A DNA stretch of 64,000 nt from Sporosarcina sp. FSL K6-3457 (GTDB lineage Bacteria > Bacillota > Bacilli > Bacillales_A > Planococcaceae), in contig NZ_JBBOWX010000001.1 of the NCBI RefSeq assembly GCF_038007285.1, positions 1-64,000 on the forward strand, written 5' to 3'. Below, in pieces: positions 1 through 8,896 of this stretch. Position 1 is the first letter of the stretch, and every line of letters begins with the position of its first letter. Below the pieces are notes generated by a model, which was not told where the DNA came from, searched no databases, and was given only the letters and a program-made list of their open reading frames with translations. Made by a program: the position numbers and the translations under genes.

Positions 1-15
1 TATACAAAGTGCAAG

Positions 16-43
16 AGTGCCCGAAATTGCATCTTCGGGCACT
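16..43. terminator. Hairpin, probable 3' end of the gene left of the window
   Basis: AGTGCCCGAA (16-25) pairs perfectly with TTCGGGCACT (34-43) across an 8-nt loop. No strong T-run follows on the plus strand, so termination is likely but not certain. Confidence 0.4.
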
Positions 44-370
44 TACTCCTTATAGAAAAAGTCATCTATTCTTTTCTTTCCAAGCAACTGCATTTTTCAC
101 TTGAACGTTGTAGGTACGCGACAGGCAACTATTCATAACAGGATGACCGAAAAGGGTAGCTAGAAATGACGAAGTCGTTTCTAGCCATCCTTGCTCCCGG
201 GGGAGGAAGGAACTGCAATTCCTCCTTGGTAATTATGTCTTGACTATTTCACCGAAAGCGAACCGGGAATGATTTAGTGAAAAAGGTGGTTTTCGAGCCT
301 TTACTTACCTGTGATTTATACAATTAAATGGTTAATCAACAGACGTGATAGAACATATCTTTAATGGTTT

Positions 371-397
371 TGAAACGTTTTCCATACGTTGTTTGTC
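371..397 (+). promoter_or_regulatory. Candidate ECF-type (autoregulated) promoter
   Basis: TGAAAC at 371-376 and TGTC at 394-397 are separated by 17 nt. This resembles the TGAAAC...CGTC promoters used by several Bacillus ECF sigma factors, which commonly drive their own operon. It lies about 30 nt upstream of the sigma gene start. The role is inferred from motif and position only. Confidence 0.45.
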
Positions 398-425
398 TAA
401 CAGATAGGAAGGGAGGGACAACGGA

Positions 426-971
426 TTGTCACATATTAAAAAAGTACAACGTGCAAAAAAAGGAAATCATAAGGCGTTTCAAGAGTTAATGGAAGAAGAA
501 AAAGACAAACTTTATAAAATGGCTTATATGTATACAAAAAACAAGGCAGATGCATTGGAGGTTTTTCAAGAAACAACTTATAAAGCTTTGGTATCCATTA
601 AAAACCTTAAGGATGAACGGTATTTTTCAACATGGCTATCACGCATTCTTATAAACACAGCCATAAATCTTATAAACAAAAGGAAAAGAATTATACCAAT
701 GGAGAAGGAACTGTTGGAAGAAAAGATGGTTCCCTATTACCCCGATGAAGAAGATCACGATTTACTTCAGGCGGTTATGGAATTGGAGGAAAAATATAAA
801 ACGGTTTTAATTCTTCGATTCTACAAAGATTTCACCGTTAAGCAAATTGCTGATACATTTAAGCAAATTGCTGATACATTGGACTGTCCGGAGGGAACAG
901 TGAAAACAAACATCCATCGTGGTGTTAACTTGTTAAAAGAAAAATTGAAGGAGGAGTGTGCAAATGAATAA
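426..971 (+). CDS. ECF-type RNA polymerase sigma factor with a 7-residue duplication in region 4
   Basis: The protein (181 aa) has sigma region 2 near residues 10-85 (core contact around DALEVFQETTYKAL and the FSTWLSRI segment) and region 4 near 115-175, ending in the recognition-helix motif CPEGTVKTNIHRG. It should direct RNA polymerase to a small stress regulon under control of the anti-sigma factor encoded next, whose start overlaps this gene by 8 nt. TTG at 426 is the chosen start, with GGGAGGGA just upstream. The odd feature is a tandem copy of 21 bp at 840-881, which doubles KQIADT(F/L) exactly at the first helix of the helix-turn-helix. Without the extra copy the sequence reads as a normal region 4. 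Whether the protein can still bind promoter DNA is unknown. Confidence 0.85.
   Translation: MSHIKKVQRAKKGNHKAFQELMEEEKDKLYKMAYMYTKNKADALEVFQETTYKALVSIKNLKDERYFSTWLSRILINTAINLINKRKRIIPMEKELLEEKMVPYYPDEEDHDLLQAVMELEEKYKTVLILRFYKDFTVKQIADTFKQIADTLDCPEGTVKTNIHRGVNLLKEKLKEECANE
840..881 (+). repeat. 21-bp tandem duplication inside the sigma factor region 4
   Basis: Two copies of a 21-nt unit beginning AAGCAAATTGCTGATACATT lie head to tail at 840-860 and 861-881, differing only in the last base. The duplication is in frame and inserts seven residues into the DNA-binding domain. Confidence 0.95.
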
Positions 972-2274
972 TAATCAATGGCCAGATTTAAAAAAGGAAA
1001 TGGATCGAATTGAAGTTCCAACAGAATTATCCGCTATTATTACGAATACGGTGAATGAAAATCGAGCGAAAAAGTCAAAGAAGAAAGTAGCTTTTTATTT
1101 CCTAAGTGCGGCAATATTAGGTTTTGGATTGTTTATAGGGTCGGCGAGTATTTCTCCTGCTATGGCTAAAATTGCATCTACGATTCCGATTATCGGTACT
1201 TTTTTTAATGATTCGATGGATGAGGGCTTGAAGATTGCCGGAAAAAAGGGGTTAACGCAGGTTGTTGGCCAATCTTCAAAGGATAATGGAATTACGATAA
1301 CGATTGATGAAGTTTTTTATGATGGTACTCGTTTTACAATTGGTTACACGCAAGAGTCACTGTTTGCGATTGGTGAGATTGAGCGTCCTACAATTGAAGT
1401 GGATGGGAAAGAAATTAATTTTGCTTCTGGTTATTCTGGAGATTTTATCACACCGCAAAAGTATAAGGGGACGATAAATATTACGCCAACTGAGGAGTTA
1501 CCGATTGCATTTGACATGAACATACGAATTGACGCGATTGGTGTGATTCCTGGCAACTGGGCATTCGATTTTCCGGTGAAACAATCGAATGAAGTGACAG
1601 TGGTTGAGCCGCGATTGGTAAAAACGATTGAAGGGATAGACGTTGAAATTCGTTCTCTAAAACTTGGCCCTGCTGGAACCGATCTCACGGTGAGAACAGT
1701 AAGAGATGAAGGTGATGTTGAACTCGATCCATTCTTTTTGGACTTTTATGTGATTGATGACGCAGGAAATGTATTGGATATGGTAGGTGGAAGTGGGAGT
1801 GGAGATACTGAAAATGGAAAAGAAATTGTGGAGCAAAAATTTCTTTATTCACCTTTAAAAGAAGGAAGCAAGAAAGTCAGGGTTGTTCCTTACATCATAC
1901 CAGTGTCCGAAAAAGGCTGGGAAGCGGTGACTGTACCTTTGGATGAACAAACTGTTCCTTTTGTCGTCGATCAAGGGGAGTTTGGGAGGATTGTTGTGAC
2001 AAAGGTGGTTCATCAACAAGATAAAATTGTTATGTATTACGATCTTCAAACGGATGAGATTATTGATAATGTACTTTCAAGAAATGCATTGGGGCTAGAG
2101 GATGCCGAAGGAAATAGTTTATGGTCAAAAGACGGAGTATTGGCAGAACGCATTGAGGGGAAATCTTATAAACAGGAATTTGAGACGAGCGGGAAGAATG
2201 GTTTGCAAATTAAAACGTATAAGTTTCCAAAGACGATTATGTATGAGGAATTTAACATTGATATTCCAAATTGA
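964..2274 (+). CDS. DUF4179-type membrane anti-sigma factor
   Basis: This 436-aa protein has a short cytoplasmic N-terminus (about 40 residues, the expected sigma-binding part), one membrane segment near residues 42-62 (FYFLSAAILGFGLFIGSASI), and a large extracytoplasmic beta-rich domain. The segment just after the membrane (AKIASTIPIIGTFF) is typical of DUF4179 proteins partnered with ECF sigma factors. ATG at 964 is preferred because GAAGGAGG at 947-954 is 9 nt upstream; the GTG at 958 is too close. It overlaps the sigma gene, so the pair is translationally coupled. A homologous pair, with its sigma gene broken, lies at 50.6-52.3 kb. The signal sensed is not visible. Confidence 0.8.
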   Translation: MNNNQWPDLKKEMDRIEVPTELSAIITNTVNENRAKKSKKKVAFYFLSAAILGFGLFIGSASISPAMAKIASTIPIIGTFFNDSMDEGLKIAGKKGLTQVVGQSSKDNGITITIDEVFYDGTRFTIGYTQESLFAIGEIERPTIEVDGKEINFASGYSGDFITPQKYKGTINITPTEELPIAFDMNIRIDAIGVIPGNWAFDFPVKQSNEVTVVEPRLVKTIEGIDVEIRSLKLGPAGTDLTVRTVRDEGDVELDPFFLDFYVIDDAGNVLDMVGGSGSGDTENGKEIVEQKFLYSPLKEGSKKVRVVPYIIPVSEKGWEAVTVPLDEQTVPFVVDQGEFGRIVVTKVVHQQDKIVMYYDLQTDEIIDNVLSRNALGLEDAEGNSLWSKDGVLAERIEGKSYKQEFETSGKNGLQIKTYKFPKTIMYEEFNIDIPN

Positions 2275-2294
2275 AATAGGGGATTCTGAAAAGG

Positions 2295-2323
2295 TTGACA
2301 ATTGCGTGTTCATGTACTACGAT
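2295..2323 (+). promoter_or_regulatory. Promoter of the trp leader
   Basis: TTGACA at 2295-2300 and TACGAT at 2318-2323 with a 17-nt spacer form a near-consensus housekeeping promoter. Transcription would start near 2330 and run through the T-box into trpE. Confidence 0.6.
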
Positions 2324-2423
2324 AAGAATAACTTTTTTGTTCAAAGACGGGCAGAAGGTACCGATAGCGGTGCCGCCCACGGATAGATGAGTCGAGATGA
2401 GAAGAGCATAGCTGAGAAATTGT

Positions 2424-2784
2424 TGAATAAGAAGAGTAGCATAGGTGCGCGATCCAAGAGAGTCAGTGGATGGTGAAAACTGATTCGCAGCCGATGTGAA
2501 TGGGCTTATGAGAGTTCCTTTGAGTCACTTTTCAAGGGAGACGTGTATCCCGCGTTACGGGATGTGTCTTATTAACTTGCTGAAGCAAGTTAAAGCCTCC
2601 GGCGGATGTCCCAGATTTTGAATTGAGCTCTTCTCAATTCAAAATCTGGACGCAATTCGGCCAAGGCGTTATTGATTTAGACACGCTAAGTGGAAGCAAT
2701 CATGCTTCAATTAGAGGTGGCAACGCGGTTTATTCCGTCCTCTGCAATTGGATTTTTATGTCCTTTTGCAGAGGGCTTTTTTAT
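2424..2784 (+). promoter_or_regulatory. T-box riboswitch (tryptophan specifier) with terminator
   Basis: The leader has the standard T-box parts: the AGAGAGTC stem I block near 2457, GGTGAAAACTGA near 2472, a specifier region GAATGGGC in which TGG (2501-2503) is a Trp codon, a long stem at 2539-2570 that may be stem III, the antiterminator core AGAGGTGGCAACGCGG at 2713-2728, and a competing terminator (CCTCTGCAA 2739-2747 with TTGCAGAGG, then a T-run to about 2784). Uncharged tRNA-Trp should stabilise the antiterminator and open expression of trpEDCFBA. Unusually, a complete copy of the 90-bp structured repeat (2594-2677) sits between the long stem and the antiterminator. Confidence 0.88.
2594..2677 (+). 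repeat. Structured ~90-bp repeat, copy 1 (inside the T-box leader)
   Basis: The copy starts AGCCTCCGGCGGATGTC and then forms hairpin 1 (CCAGATTTTGAATTGAG pairing with the CTCAATTCAAAATCTGG arm) and a weaker hairpin 2 (CAATTCGGCC / GGCGTTATTG). It belongs to the same family as copies at 2889-2976, 10000-10093 (minus) and 60864-60956. Confidence 0.85.
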
Positions 2785-2888
2785 TTTTATTCAGCAGAAG
2801 TTCAAATGCCTGCTGAATAAAAATTAAAGGAGGGCAACCAAAGAACGCCACATCCTGTGGCAAAGGTTGCATGACCGACATCCTGTCG

Positions 2889-2976
2889 GCCTGCGGATGT
2901 CACAGATTTTGAGGGGAGTTAATTGAGCAAGCTCAATTCAAAATCTGGACGCAAATACGCCAAGGCGTATTTGATT
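2889..2976 (+). repeat. Structured ~90-bp repeat, copy 2 (between T-box terminator and trpE)
   Basis: Hairpin 1 is CAGATTTTGA/TCAAAATCTG enclosing AATTGAGC/GCTCAATT. Hairpin 2 is CAAATACGCC/GGCGTATTTG, where the stem differs from copy 3 at paired positions so that pairing is kept. Two small extra hairpins precede it: GCCACATCCTGTGGC nested in GCAACC/GGTTGC (about 2835-2871), and CCGACATCCTGTCGG at 2875-2889. The copy ends about 30 nt before the trpE start. Confidence 0.85.
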
Positions 2977-3008
2977 AAAATTAAATAGAGTAGATGAGGA
3001 GAGATGAG

Positions 3009-4382
3009 ATGAGTACAGGACAGAAGAGTTTGCGGACGACGATGAAGAAGGTTAATGGTGATTCCCTTACCCCGATTTTGATTTTTAGAAAGATGCAGGG
3101 GGAGCGTAAGTTTTTACTGGAAAGCTCCTCGAAGCATGAGGGGTCTGGACGTTATTCGTTTATGGGGATGGATCCGTTGAAATGCTATAGCGGACGGGAC
3201 GGCAAGATTGAAGAGCATGTTTACGCGACGGGGAAGAAGTATAGCCATGAGGGCGATTTGTTTGTGCTGTTGAAACGTTTGATGCCGCAGATTACGGATG
3301 ATATCGATTTTCCATTCACAGGCGGTGCAGTTGGTTATGTTGGATATGGGGCGGCGCGGGATGGCGGCCAGCGTACAGAAGAGGATTTAGGGTTCCCTGA
3401 TGTCAATTTCAATATCTATGAAACAATCGTTATTTTTGATCATGTGTTGAATGAAGTGACATTGTTACACACGGAAATTAATGAGGTACAAAGTGTGCCT
3501 GATTTGGATGCATTAGCAGACAGTATGTTGGCGGGGCCGGAAAAGGAGGATTCTACTTTTGAAATCTCTGACTATACAAGCTCGGTAACGCAACAACAGT
3601 TTGAAGAGTTAGTGCGTGAAGCGAAAGGTTATATAGAAAATGGTGAAGTGGAGCAAGTTGTGTTATCGAGAAGGATGGTGGCGGATTTCAAGGGAGATCC
3701 TTTTTCATTGTATCGCAAGCTTAGAAAGCGCAATCCATCCCCTTATATGTATTATATGGAATTCGATGATCATGTCGTGGTGGGGACATCTCCAGAAAGC
3801 TTGGTCCGTGTGTCAAATGGTAAAGTGATGACGAATCCGATTGCGGGGACACGGCGACGAGGCCAAGACAAGGCAGAAGATGTGGCACTTGAAAAAGAGT
3901 TGCTGGCAGATCCAAAAGAAGTTTCGGAACACGATATGCTGGTGGAGCTGGGGCGCCATGATATGGAGAAAATATGTGTAGCCGATTCGGTTGCTGTTAC
4001 GAGCTATATGGAAGTGGTGCGTTATGAGCACGTCATGCATTTAGTATCGGAAGTAGAAGGAACTTTATCGCCCGTGCTCCATTCCTTGGATGCACTAAGT
4101 ACATGTTTACCAGCAGGCACAGTAACGGGAACGCCGAAAATACGGGCGATGGAATTGATTGACGAATTGGAGCAAATGGATCGAGGCATTTATGGCGGGG
4201 CCATTGGGTATATCGGTTTTAATGGCAATATGGATTTTGCATTGACGATTCGCACGATGATTGTGCGGGATGGCAAAGCATATGTGCAGGCAGGTGCAGG
4301 GATTGTTGCAGCATCGGATCCGACAGCAGAATACATGGAAACAGTTAATAAGGCCCGTTCGTTGTTGGAAGTTGTCAACTAA
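3009..4382 (+). CDS. trpE: Anthranilate synthase component I
   Basis: TrpE converts chorismate to anthranilate using ammonia from a glutamine amidotransferase subunit, the first step of tryptophan synthesis. The 457-aa protein has the N-terminal feedback-site motif LLESS (37-41), PIAGTRRRG (277-285) and the chorismate-binding signature LPAGTVTGTPK (367-377). ATG at 3009 is chosen because GAGGAGA sits 6 nt upstream. It is the first gene of trpEDCFBA and is controlled by the T-box. No trpG lies in the operon; in Bacillus the shared amidotransferase (pabA) is encoded in the folate operon, so the partner is probably elsewhere in this genome. Confidence 0.95.
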   Translation: MSTGQKSLRTTMKKVNGDSLTPILIFRKMQGERKFLLESSSKHEGSGRYSFMGMDPLKCYSGRDGKIEEHVYATGKKYSHEGDLFVLLKRLMPQITDDIDFPFTGGAVGYVGYGAARDGGQRTEEDLGFPDVNFNIYETIVIFDHVLNEVTLLHTEINEVQSVPDLDALADSMLAGPEKEDSTFEISDYTSSVTQQQFEELVREAKGYIENGEVEQVVLSRRMVADFKGDPFSLYRKLRKRNPSPYMYYMEFDDHVVVGTSPESLVRVSNGKVMTNPIAGTRRRGQDKAEDVALEKELLADPKEVSEHDMLVELGRHDMEKICVADSVAVTSYMEVVRYEHVMHLVSEVEGTLSPVLHSLDALSTCLPAGTVTGTPKIRAMELIDELEQMDRGIYGGAIGYIGFNGNMDFALTIRTMIVRDGKAYVQAGAGIVAASDPTAEYMETVNKARSLLEVVN

Positions 4383-4421
4383 ATCATGCGTTTAGCAGAG
4401 AAGAGCAGAGGAGAGATTGAG

Positions 4422-5453
4422 ATGAGAGAGATTGTGAGAAAAGTAGAGTTAGGGAACCATTTGATGTATGAGGAAATGTTGGAAGCGGCGAACCTAATTT
4501 TTGATGAACAGACGGATTCACAGGATATTGTTGACTTCCTCGTAGCGTTGTCACGTAAAGGAGAGACAGCTCATGAAGTGGCAGCACTTGCATTTGTTAT
4601 GAAATCACACGCTGTTCAACTATCCGTTCCTGAAGGTGTCTATATGGATAACTGCGGAACAGGTGGGGATGGCTTGAACAGCTTTAATATTAGTACAGCA
4701 TCAGCCTTTGTATTAGCAGGCGCAGGTGCATTGGTTGCCAAGCATGGTAACCGGAAAATTTCCAGTGCAGCGGGGAGTTCTGATGTGTTAGAAGAACTAG
4801 GAATTCGTTCTGATTTCAGTAAGGAAGAAACGGCTGAATTGCTCCGTCAAGAAGGTATCACCTTTCTTCATGCACCACAGGTTCATCCGAAAATGAAACG
4901 AATTGGTGCCATTCGACAGCAAATAGGTAAGCCAACTATTTTCAATTTAGTGGGACCTTTGACTAACCCGATTCCATTAAAAACACAGTTTACAGGTATT
5001 AATCGTCCTGACTTCACGATGGATTATGCAACGGTTCTGCGGATGCTTGGCAGGGAACGTGCGATTGTTGTATCAGGTGCAGGTGGCATGGATGAGGCGT
5101 CACTTGCGGGGCAAAATATTTTCGTCCTATTGGATAAAGGTGATCTTATTCCATTTTCATTGACAGCAGAAGATGTTGGGTTGACGTCTGCCCCTGCATC
5201 GGCGATTCGTGGTGGAGATGCTAAAGAAAATGCGGCTATTATCCGTACTGTTTTTCAAGGGCAACGTGGTCCACATTTCGATACGATTGTGTTCAATGCT
5301 GGCATTGGGCTATTTGCCAATGGGCAGGCTGGAACGATACAAGAAGGCGTTAAACAGGCGACGGAAAGTATTTTATCGGGCAGGGCATTACAAAAATTAC
5401 AAGCAGTCGTGACATATAGCGAACAAATTGGACAAAGGACGGTGGCAAAATGA
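4422..5453 (+). CDS. trpD: Anthranilate phosphoribosyltransferase
   Basis: TrpD transfers phosphoribose from PRPP to anthranilate. The 343-aa protein shows the PRPP-binding loop GTGGD (79-83), the NSFNIST motif (86-92) and KHGNR (107-111), all hallmarks of the family. ATG at 4422 is preferred over the in-frame ATG at 4386 because AGAGGAGA lies 7 nt upstream and the protein then begins at the normal family position. The stop overlaps the trpC start (ATGA). Confidence 0.95.
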   Translation: MREIVRKVELGNHLMYEEMLEAANLIFDEQTDSQDIVDFLVALSRKGETAHEVAALAFVMKSHAVQLSVPEGVYMDNCGTGGDGLNSFNISTASAFVLAGAGALVAKHGNRKISSAAGSSDVLEELGIRSDFSKEETAELLRQEGITFLHAPQVHPKMKRIGAIRQQIGKPTIFNLVGPLTNPIPLKTQFTGINRPDFTMDYATVLRMLGRERAIVVSGAGGMDEASLAGQNIFVLLDKGDLIPFSLTAEDVGLTSAPASAIRGGDAKENAAIIRTVFQGQRGPHFDTIVFNAGIGLFANGQAGTIQEGVKQATESILSGRALQKLQAVVTYSEQIGQRTVAK

Positions 5454-6238
5454 CCATTTTAGATAAAATTTTACAACAAAAGCATCATGAAGTGCAGCAG
5501 CTGTTAACACAACAAACTGTCCAACAAGAGAACCGGCCATCGCGCCCGTCTTTATTCGACAAATTATATCAATCAAAACATTTGCAGGTCATTGCGGAAA
5601 TGAAGCGCGCCTCACCTTCGAAGGGATTGATTGCGGAGGGGGCTGATCCTGTTGCACAGGCCGTTATTTATGACAAAGCAGGTGTTGCATGCATTTCAGT
5701 GCTGACGGATGCTCACTTTTTTAAAGGTTCGTTTGATGATTTAGCGGCTGTTGCAGACGCTGTTCCAACTCCGCTGTTATGCAAGGACTTTATGATTCAT
5801 AGTGTGCAAATTGACAGGGCAAAGAATGCGGGTGCCTCGGTGATTTTGTTGATTGTTGCGGCACTCACAGACGAAGAGTTGTCCGCCCTTTATGCATATG
5901 CAGTGGCAGCAGGTCTGGAAGTACTGGTGGAGGTGCATGACGAGGCGGAGCTGAAACGCGCGCTTGCGCTAGATGCCAAGCTGATTGGTGTCAATAATCG
6001 AGATCTCCGTACATTTGAGGTAGATTTGCAGCGTACAGAAGAAATTGCAGCGCTGTTTCCGTTCCATGAAGAGCGCGTTCTCATTAGTGAAAGTGGTATT
6101 TGGCAAGCAGAAGACGCGCTGCGCGTAGCTAAAGCAGGTGCTAGTGCAGTGCTTGTTGGTGAATCATTAATGCGTAGCGACTCAGTTGCTGAGGCGATCC
6201 AATCATTACAAGTGGCTACACAAGGGGTGGTTCGATGA
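5450..6238 (+). CDS. trpC: Indole-3-glycerol phosphate synthase
   Basis: TrpC is a TIM-barrel enzyme that closes the indole ring of CdRP, releasing CO2 and water. The 262-aa protein has the expected motifs: IAEMKRASPSKG (near residue 50), CKDFMI (near 110), EVHDEAEL, GVNNRDL (near 180) and SESGI (near 212). It overlaps trpD and trpF by 4 nt each (ATGA), indicating translational coupling. Length and motifs are ordinary for the family. Confidence 0.95.
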   Translation: MTILDKILQQKHHEVQQLLTQQTVQQENRPSRPSLFDKLYQSKHLQVIAEMKRASPSKGLIAEGADPVAQAVIYDKAGVACISVLTDAHFFKGSFDDLAAVADAVPTPLLCKDFMIHSVQIDRAKNAGASVILLIVAALTDEELSALYAYAVAAGLEVLVEVHDEAELKRALALDAKLIGVNNRDLRTFEVDLQRTEEIAALFPFHEERVLISESGIWQAEDALRVAKAGASAVLVGESLMRSDSVAEAIQSLQVATQGVVR

Positions 6239-6852
6239 CGAAAGTGAAAATTTGCGGATTGATGGAGCAGGAGCATGTCAAAGTGGCTGTCGATGCAGGA
6301 GCAGATGCGATTGGTTTCGTATTTGCTCCGAGTCGGCGACGCGTGACGATTGAGGAAGCGCAGAAGTTGGCGCGGGATATCCCATCCGGGGTTCTAAAAA
6401 TTGGTGTGTTCGTTGATGCTTCGGCTGAGGAAATTGAGGAAACATATCGGCAAGTACCGCTCGATATTATCCAATTTCATGGAGATGAAAGTGCAGAATT
6501 CATTAAAAAAATCGGACTTCCTTCCATTAAAGTGTTATCAGTTCGCAGTGATGAAGATGTGAAGAGTGCAACTCAATATGAGGCGGATTATTTTTTGTTT
6601 GATACACCTGGAACAGATTTTAAAGGTGGCAGTGGCATGACCTTCGATTGGGCACTGATGAATAACGTTGGCATACAGGCTGATCGGGTTATTCTTGCAG
6701 GTGGATTGAATACAGAAAATGTTGGTGAAGCGATTCGACGTGTGAAGCCCCATATGGTAGATGTGTCGAGTGGTGTGGAAAAATTGAAGCGAAAAGATAG
6801 CCACTTGATTCGTGCATTTATTCAAGCGGTTAGGGATGAGGGGCGATTGTGA
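6235..6852 (+). CDS. trpF: Phosphoribosylanthranilate isomerase
   Basis: TrpF performs the Amadori rearrangement of PRA to CdRP. The 205-aa protein starts with MTKVKICGL, where the Cys of KICG is the general base of the family. It continues with DAIGFVF, the general-acid Asp in FLFDTPG (near 125) and the phosphate-binding AGGLN loop (near 160). It is encoded as a separate gene between trpC and trpB, with 4-nt and 1-3-nt overlaps. Confidence 0.94.
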   Translation: MTKVKICGLMEQEHVKVAVDAGADAIGFVFAPSRRRVTIEEAQKLARDIPSGVLKIGVFVDASAEEIEETYRQVPLDIIQFHGDESAEFIKKIGLPSIKVLSVRSDEDVKSATQYEADYFLFDTPGTDFKGGSGMTFDWALMNNVGIQADRVILAGGLNTENVGEAIRRVKPHMVDVSSGVEKLKRKDSHLIRAFIQAVRDEGRL

Positions 6853-8045
6853 TGGTAAAGGAATTGAAGACGGGGCGGTATGGGAAATTTGGTGGGCAAT
6901 TTGTGCCGGAAACATTAATGACGGCATTGCTAGAATTGGAGCAAGCGTATGACGAGGCAATCGTAGATCCAGCTTTCATGGATGAAGTGAATCATTATTT
7001 AACAGATTTTGTAGGGCGTGAGACACCGCTTTATTTCGCGGAGAGACTGTCGAAGCAGGCAGGTGGCGCGAAAATCTATTTGAAACGGGAAGACCTGAAT
7101 CATACAGGTGCCCATAAAATTAATAATACGATTGGGCAGGCATTGCTTGCAGTCCGCATGGGCAAAAAGAAGATTGTAGCAGAAACAGGAGCGGGGCAGC
7201 ATGGTGTGGCGACGGCGACTGTCTGTGCACTGTTTGACCTTGAATGTGTAATTTTTATGGGAGAAGAAGATATTCGTAGACAGGAATTGAACGTTTTTCG
7301 CATGGAATTGCTTGGCGCGACAGTCGTTTCGGTTGATAAAGGTGGTGGAACACTTAAGGATGCCGTTAATGAAGCACTGCGTTACTGGGTAGCTAATGTG
7401 GAAGATACACATTACATTTTGGGTTCAGCCCTCGGTCCACACCCATTCCCGAAAATTGTGCGTGATTTCCAGCGTGTGATTGGTGTGGAAACGAGAAAAC
7501 AAATCGTGGAGAAAACAGGGCGTCTGCCAGATGCAATAGTGGCGTGCATTGGTGGCGGGAGCAATGCGATTGGTATGTTCCATCCATTTTTGGACGATGA
7601 AGAAGTAGCGTTGTACGGAGTGGAAGCGGCAGGAAGTGGATTGGGAACGGGACTGCACGCGGCTGCCATTTCGGATGGTAAAGAAGGTGTTTTGCACGGA
7701 GCGTATATGTATGTACTGCAAGACGCGGATGGATTTATACAGGAAGCACATTCGATTTCCGCAGGGCTTGATTATCCAGCTGTTGGACCAGAGCATTGCC
7801 ATTTGCATGATATTGGTCGCGTCAAGTATACAGCGGTGACAGATGCAGGAGCATTGGAAGGTTTGCAGCTGTTAGCGAAATTGGAAGGTATCATTCCAGC
7901 ATTGGAAAGCGCACATGCCGTGCAGTATGCAGTTGAATTGGCAGGTCAGATGAGTGAGGAGGAAGTTCTTGTAATTTGCTTATCTGGTCGTGGTGATAAA
8001 GATGTTCAAACGGTGCGAGATGCTTTGGGAGGTGGAGTGAAATGA
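6852..8045 (+). CDS. trpB: Tryptophan synthase beta chain
   Basis: TrpB joins indole and serine by PLP chemistry in the alpha2-beta2 complex. The 397-aa protein has the PLP lysine (Lys89) in HTGAHKINN, the conserved [13 protein letters not shown] stretch and the phosphate-binding GGGSNA loop. ATG at 6852 overlaps the trpF stop (TGATG); the GTG at 6849 is possible but less well placed. The stop overlaps trpA by 4 nt. Confidence 0.95.
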   Translation: MVKELKTGRYGKFGGQFVPETLMTALLELEQAYDEAIVDPAFMDEVNHYLTDFVGRETPLYFAERLSKQAGGAKIYLKREDLNHTGAHKINNTIGQALLAVRMGKKKIVAETGAGQHGVATATVCALFDLECVIFMGEEDIRRQELNVFRMELLGATVVSVDKGGGTLKDAVNEALRYWVANVEDTHYILGSALGPHPFPKIVRDFQRVIGVETRKQIVEKTGRLPDAIVACIGGGSNAIGMFHPFLDDEEVALYGVEAAGSGLGTGLHAAAISDGKEGVLHGAYMYVLQDADGFIQEAHSISAGLDYPAVGPEHCHLHDIGRVKYTAVTDAGALEGLQLLAKLEGIIPALESAHAVQYAVELAGQMSEEEVLVICLSGRGDKDVQTVRDALGGGVK

Positions 8046-8830
8046 CGAAAAAGATTCTATCAGATGCCATCAATGCTTGTGTTGAACGTGGCAATAAAGC
8101 ATTTGTCCCATATATTATGGCGGGAGATGGTGGGATGACGGCGTTGAAGGAGCAGATTTTATTCCTTCAGGAAGCAGGCGTGACGGCGATTGAACTTGGC
8201 ATTCCCTTTTCGGATCCAGTGGCGGATGGCCCGGTCATTCAGGAAGCGGGAGAACGGGCACTCAGCTCTGGGGTAACGCTTCGCAAGGTGTTGAAAGAAC
8301 TTACTTTGTTTATCGATGAAGTGACAGTTCCGTTAGTCATCATGAGCTATTTGAATCCGATTTTAAGCTATGGCATCCCTGAATTTGTTAAGGATTGCGG
8401 TGACAGTGGGGTTCGTGGTCTGATTGTTCCAGATTTGCCGCTTGAGGAAAATGATTTGCTGCGGGATGCACTGGCTGATTCTGAAATTGCACTTATTCAG
8501 CTCGTATCGTTAACAAGTCCGCCGGAACGGATACAGAAAATTACGGCAGCAGGAGAAGGCTTTATTTACGCGGTAACAGTGAATGGAATTACGGGTGTGC
8601 GCGATGGTTTTGGTGATGAACTGCAAGCGCATTTGGAGGGACTCAAGGCAGTTAGTCCAGTCCCAGTGCTTGCTGGATTTGGAATTTCGACGCCTGAACA
8701 GGTACAATCGATTGGCGCTTTTGCCGATGGTGTGATTGTAGGTAGTGCAATTGTGGACGCATTTCATCGTGGGGATTTGCCGATGGTGGCGGCATTGGTG
8801 AAGGCGGCGGAGAAAGAAGTTTATAGTTGA
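8042..8830 (+). CDS. trpA: Tryptophan synthase alpha chain
   Basis: TrpA cleaves indole-3-glycerol phosphate and channels indole to TrpB. The 262-aa TIM barrel has the catalytic Glu51 in [11 protein letters not shown] and Asp62 in PVADGP, matching the E49/D60 pair of the enteric enzyme, plus the glycine loop GFGIST near 214. It is the last gene of the operon and is followed by a strong terminator. Confidence 0.95.
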   Translation: MTKKILSDAINACVERGNKAFVPYIMAGDGGMTALKEQILFLQEAGVTAIELGIPFSDPVADGPVIQEAGERALSSGVTLRKVLKELTLFIDEVTVPLVIMSYLNPILSYGIPEFVKDCGDSGVRGLIVPDLPLEENDLLRDALADSEIALIQLVSLTSPPERIQKITAAGEGFIYAVTVNGITGVRDGFGDELQAHLEGLKAVSPVPVLAGFGISTPEQVQSIGAFADGVIVGSAIVDAFHRGDLPMVAALVKAAEKEVYS

Positions 8831-8834
8831 AATA

Positions 8835-8870
8835 AAATGCCTCTCCACACATGCGGAGAGGCGTTTTATT
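8835..8870 (+). terminator. Terminator of the trp operon
   Basis: GCCTCTCC (8839-8846) pairs with GGAGAGGC (8855-8862), followed by GTTTTATT. It lies 9 nt after the trpA stop. Confidence 0.9.
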
Positions 8871-8896
8871 GTTGGGGTAGTTTAGTTTTATGAAAA

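Larger units (their letters stand above)
1..425. other. Intergenic region upstream of the ECF sigma gene
   Basis: No gene is seen here. A 10-bp inverted repeat opens the window at 16-43. Between about 150 and 225 there are two further clear stems: GCTAGAAA pairing with TTTCTAGC, enclosed by GGAT/ATCC, and GGAGGAA pairing with TTCCTCC. The segment could be a structured 5' leader or the 3' end of an upstream transcript. I could not match it to a known riboswitch class. The 3' end of the region holds the promoter and ribosome binding site of the sigma gene. Confidence 0.5.

Noticed and set aside
100..260. c-di-AMP or other known riboswitch upstream of the sigma gene
   Set aside because: Individual motifs look suggestive, but the conserved cores of these riboswitches are not present in order.
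2424..2784. TRAP-type control of the trp operon
   Set aside because: The leader lacks the series of GAG/TAG triplets bound by TRAP and has a complete T-box with a Trp specifier instead.
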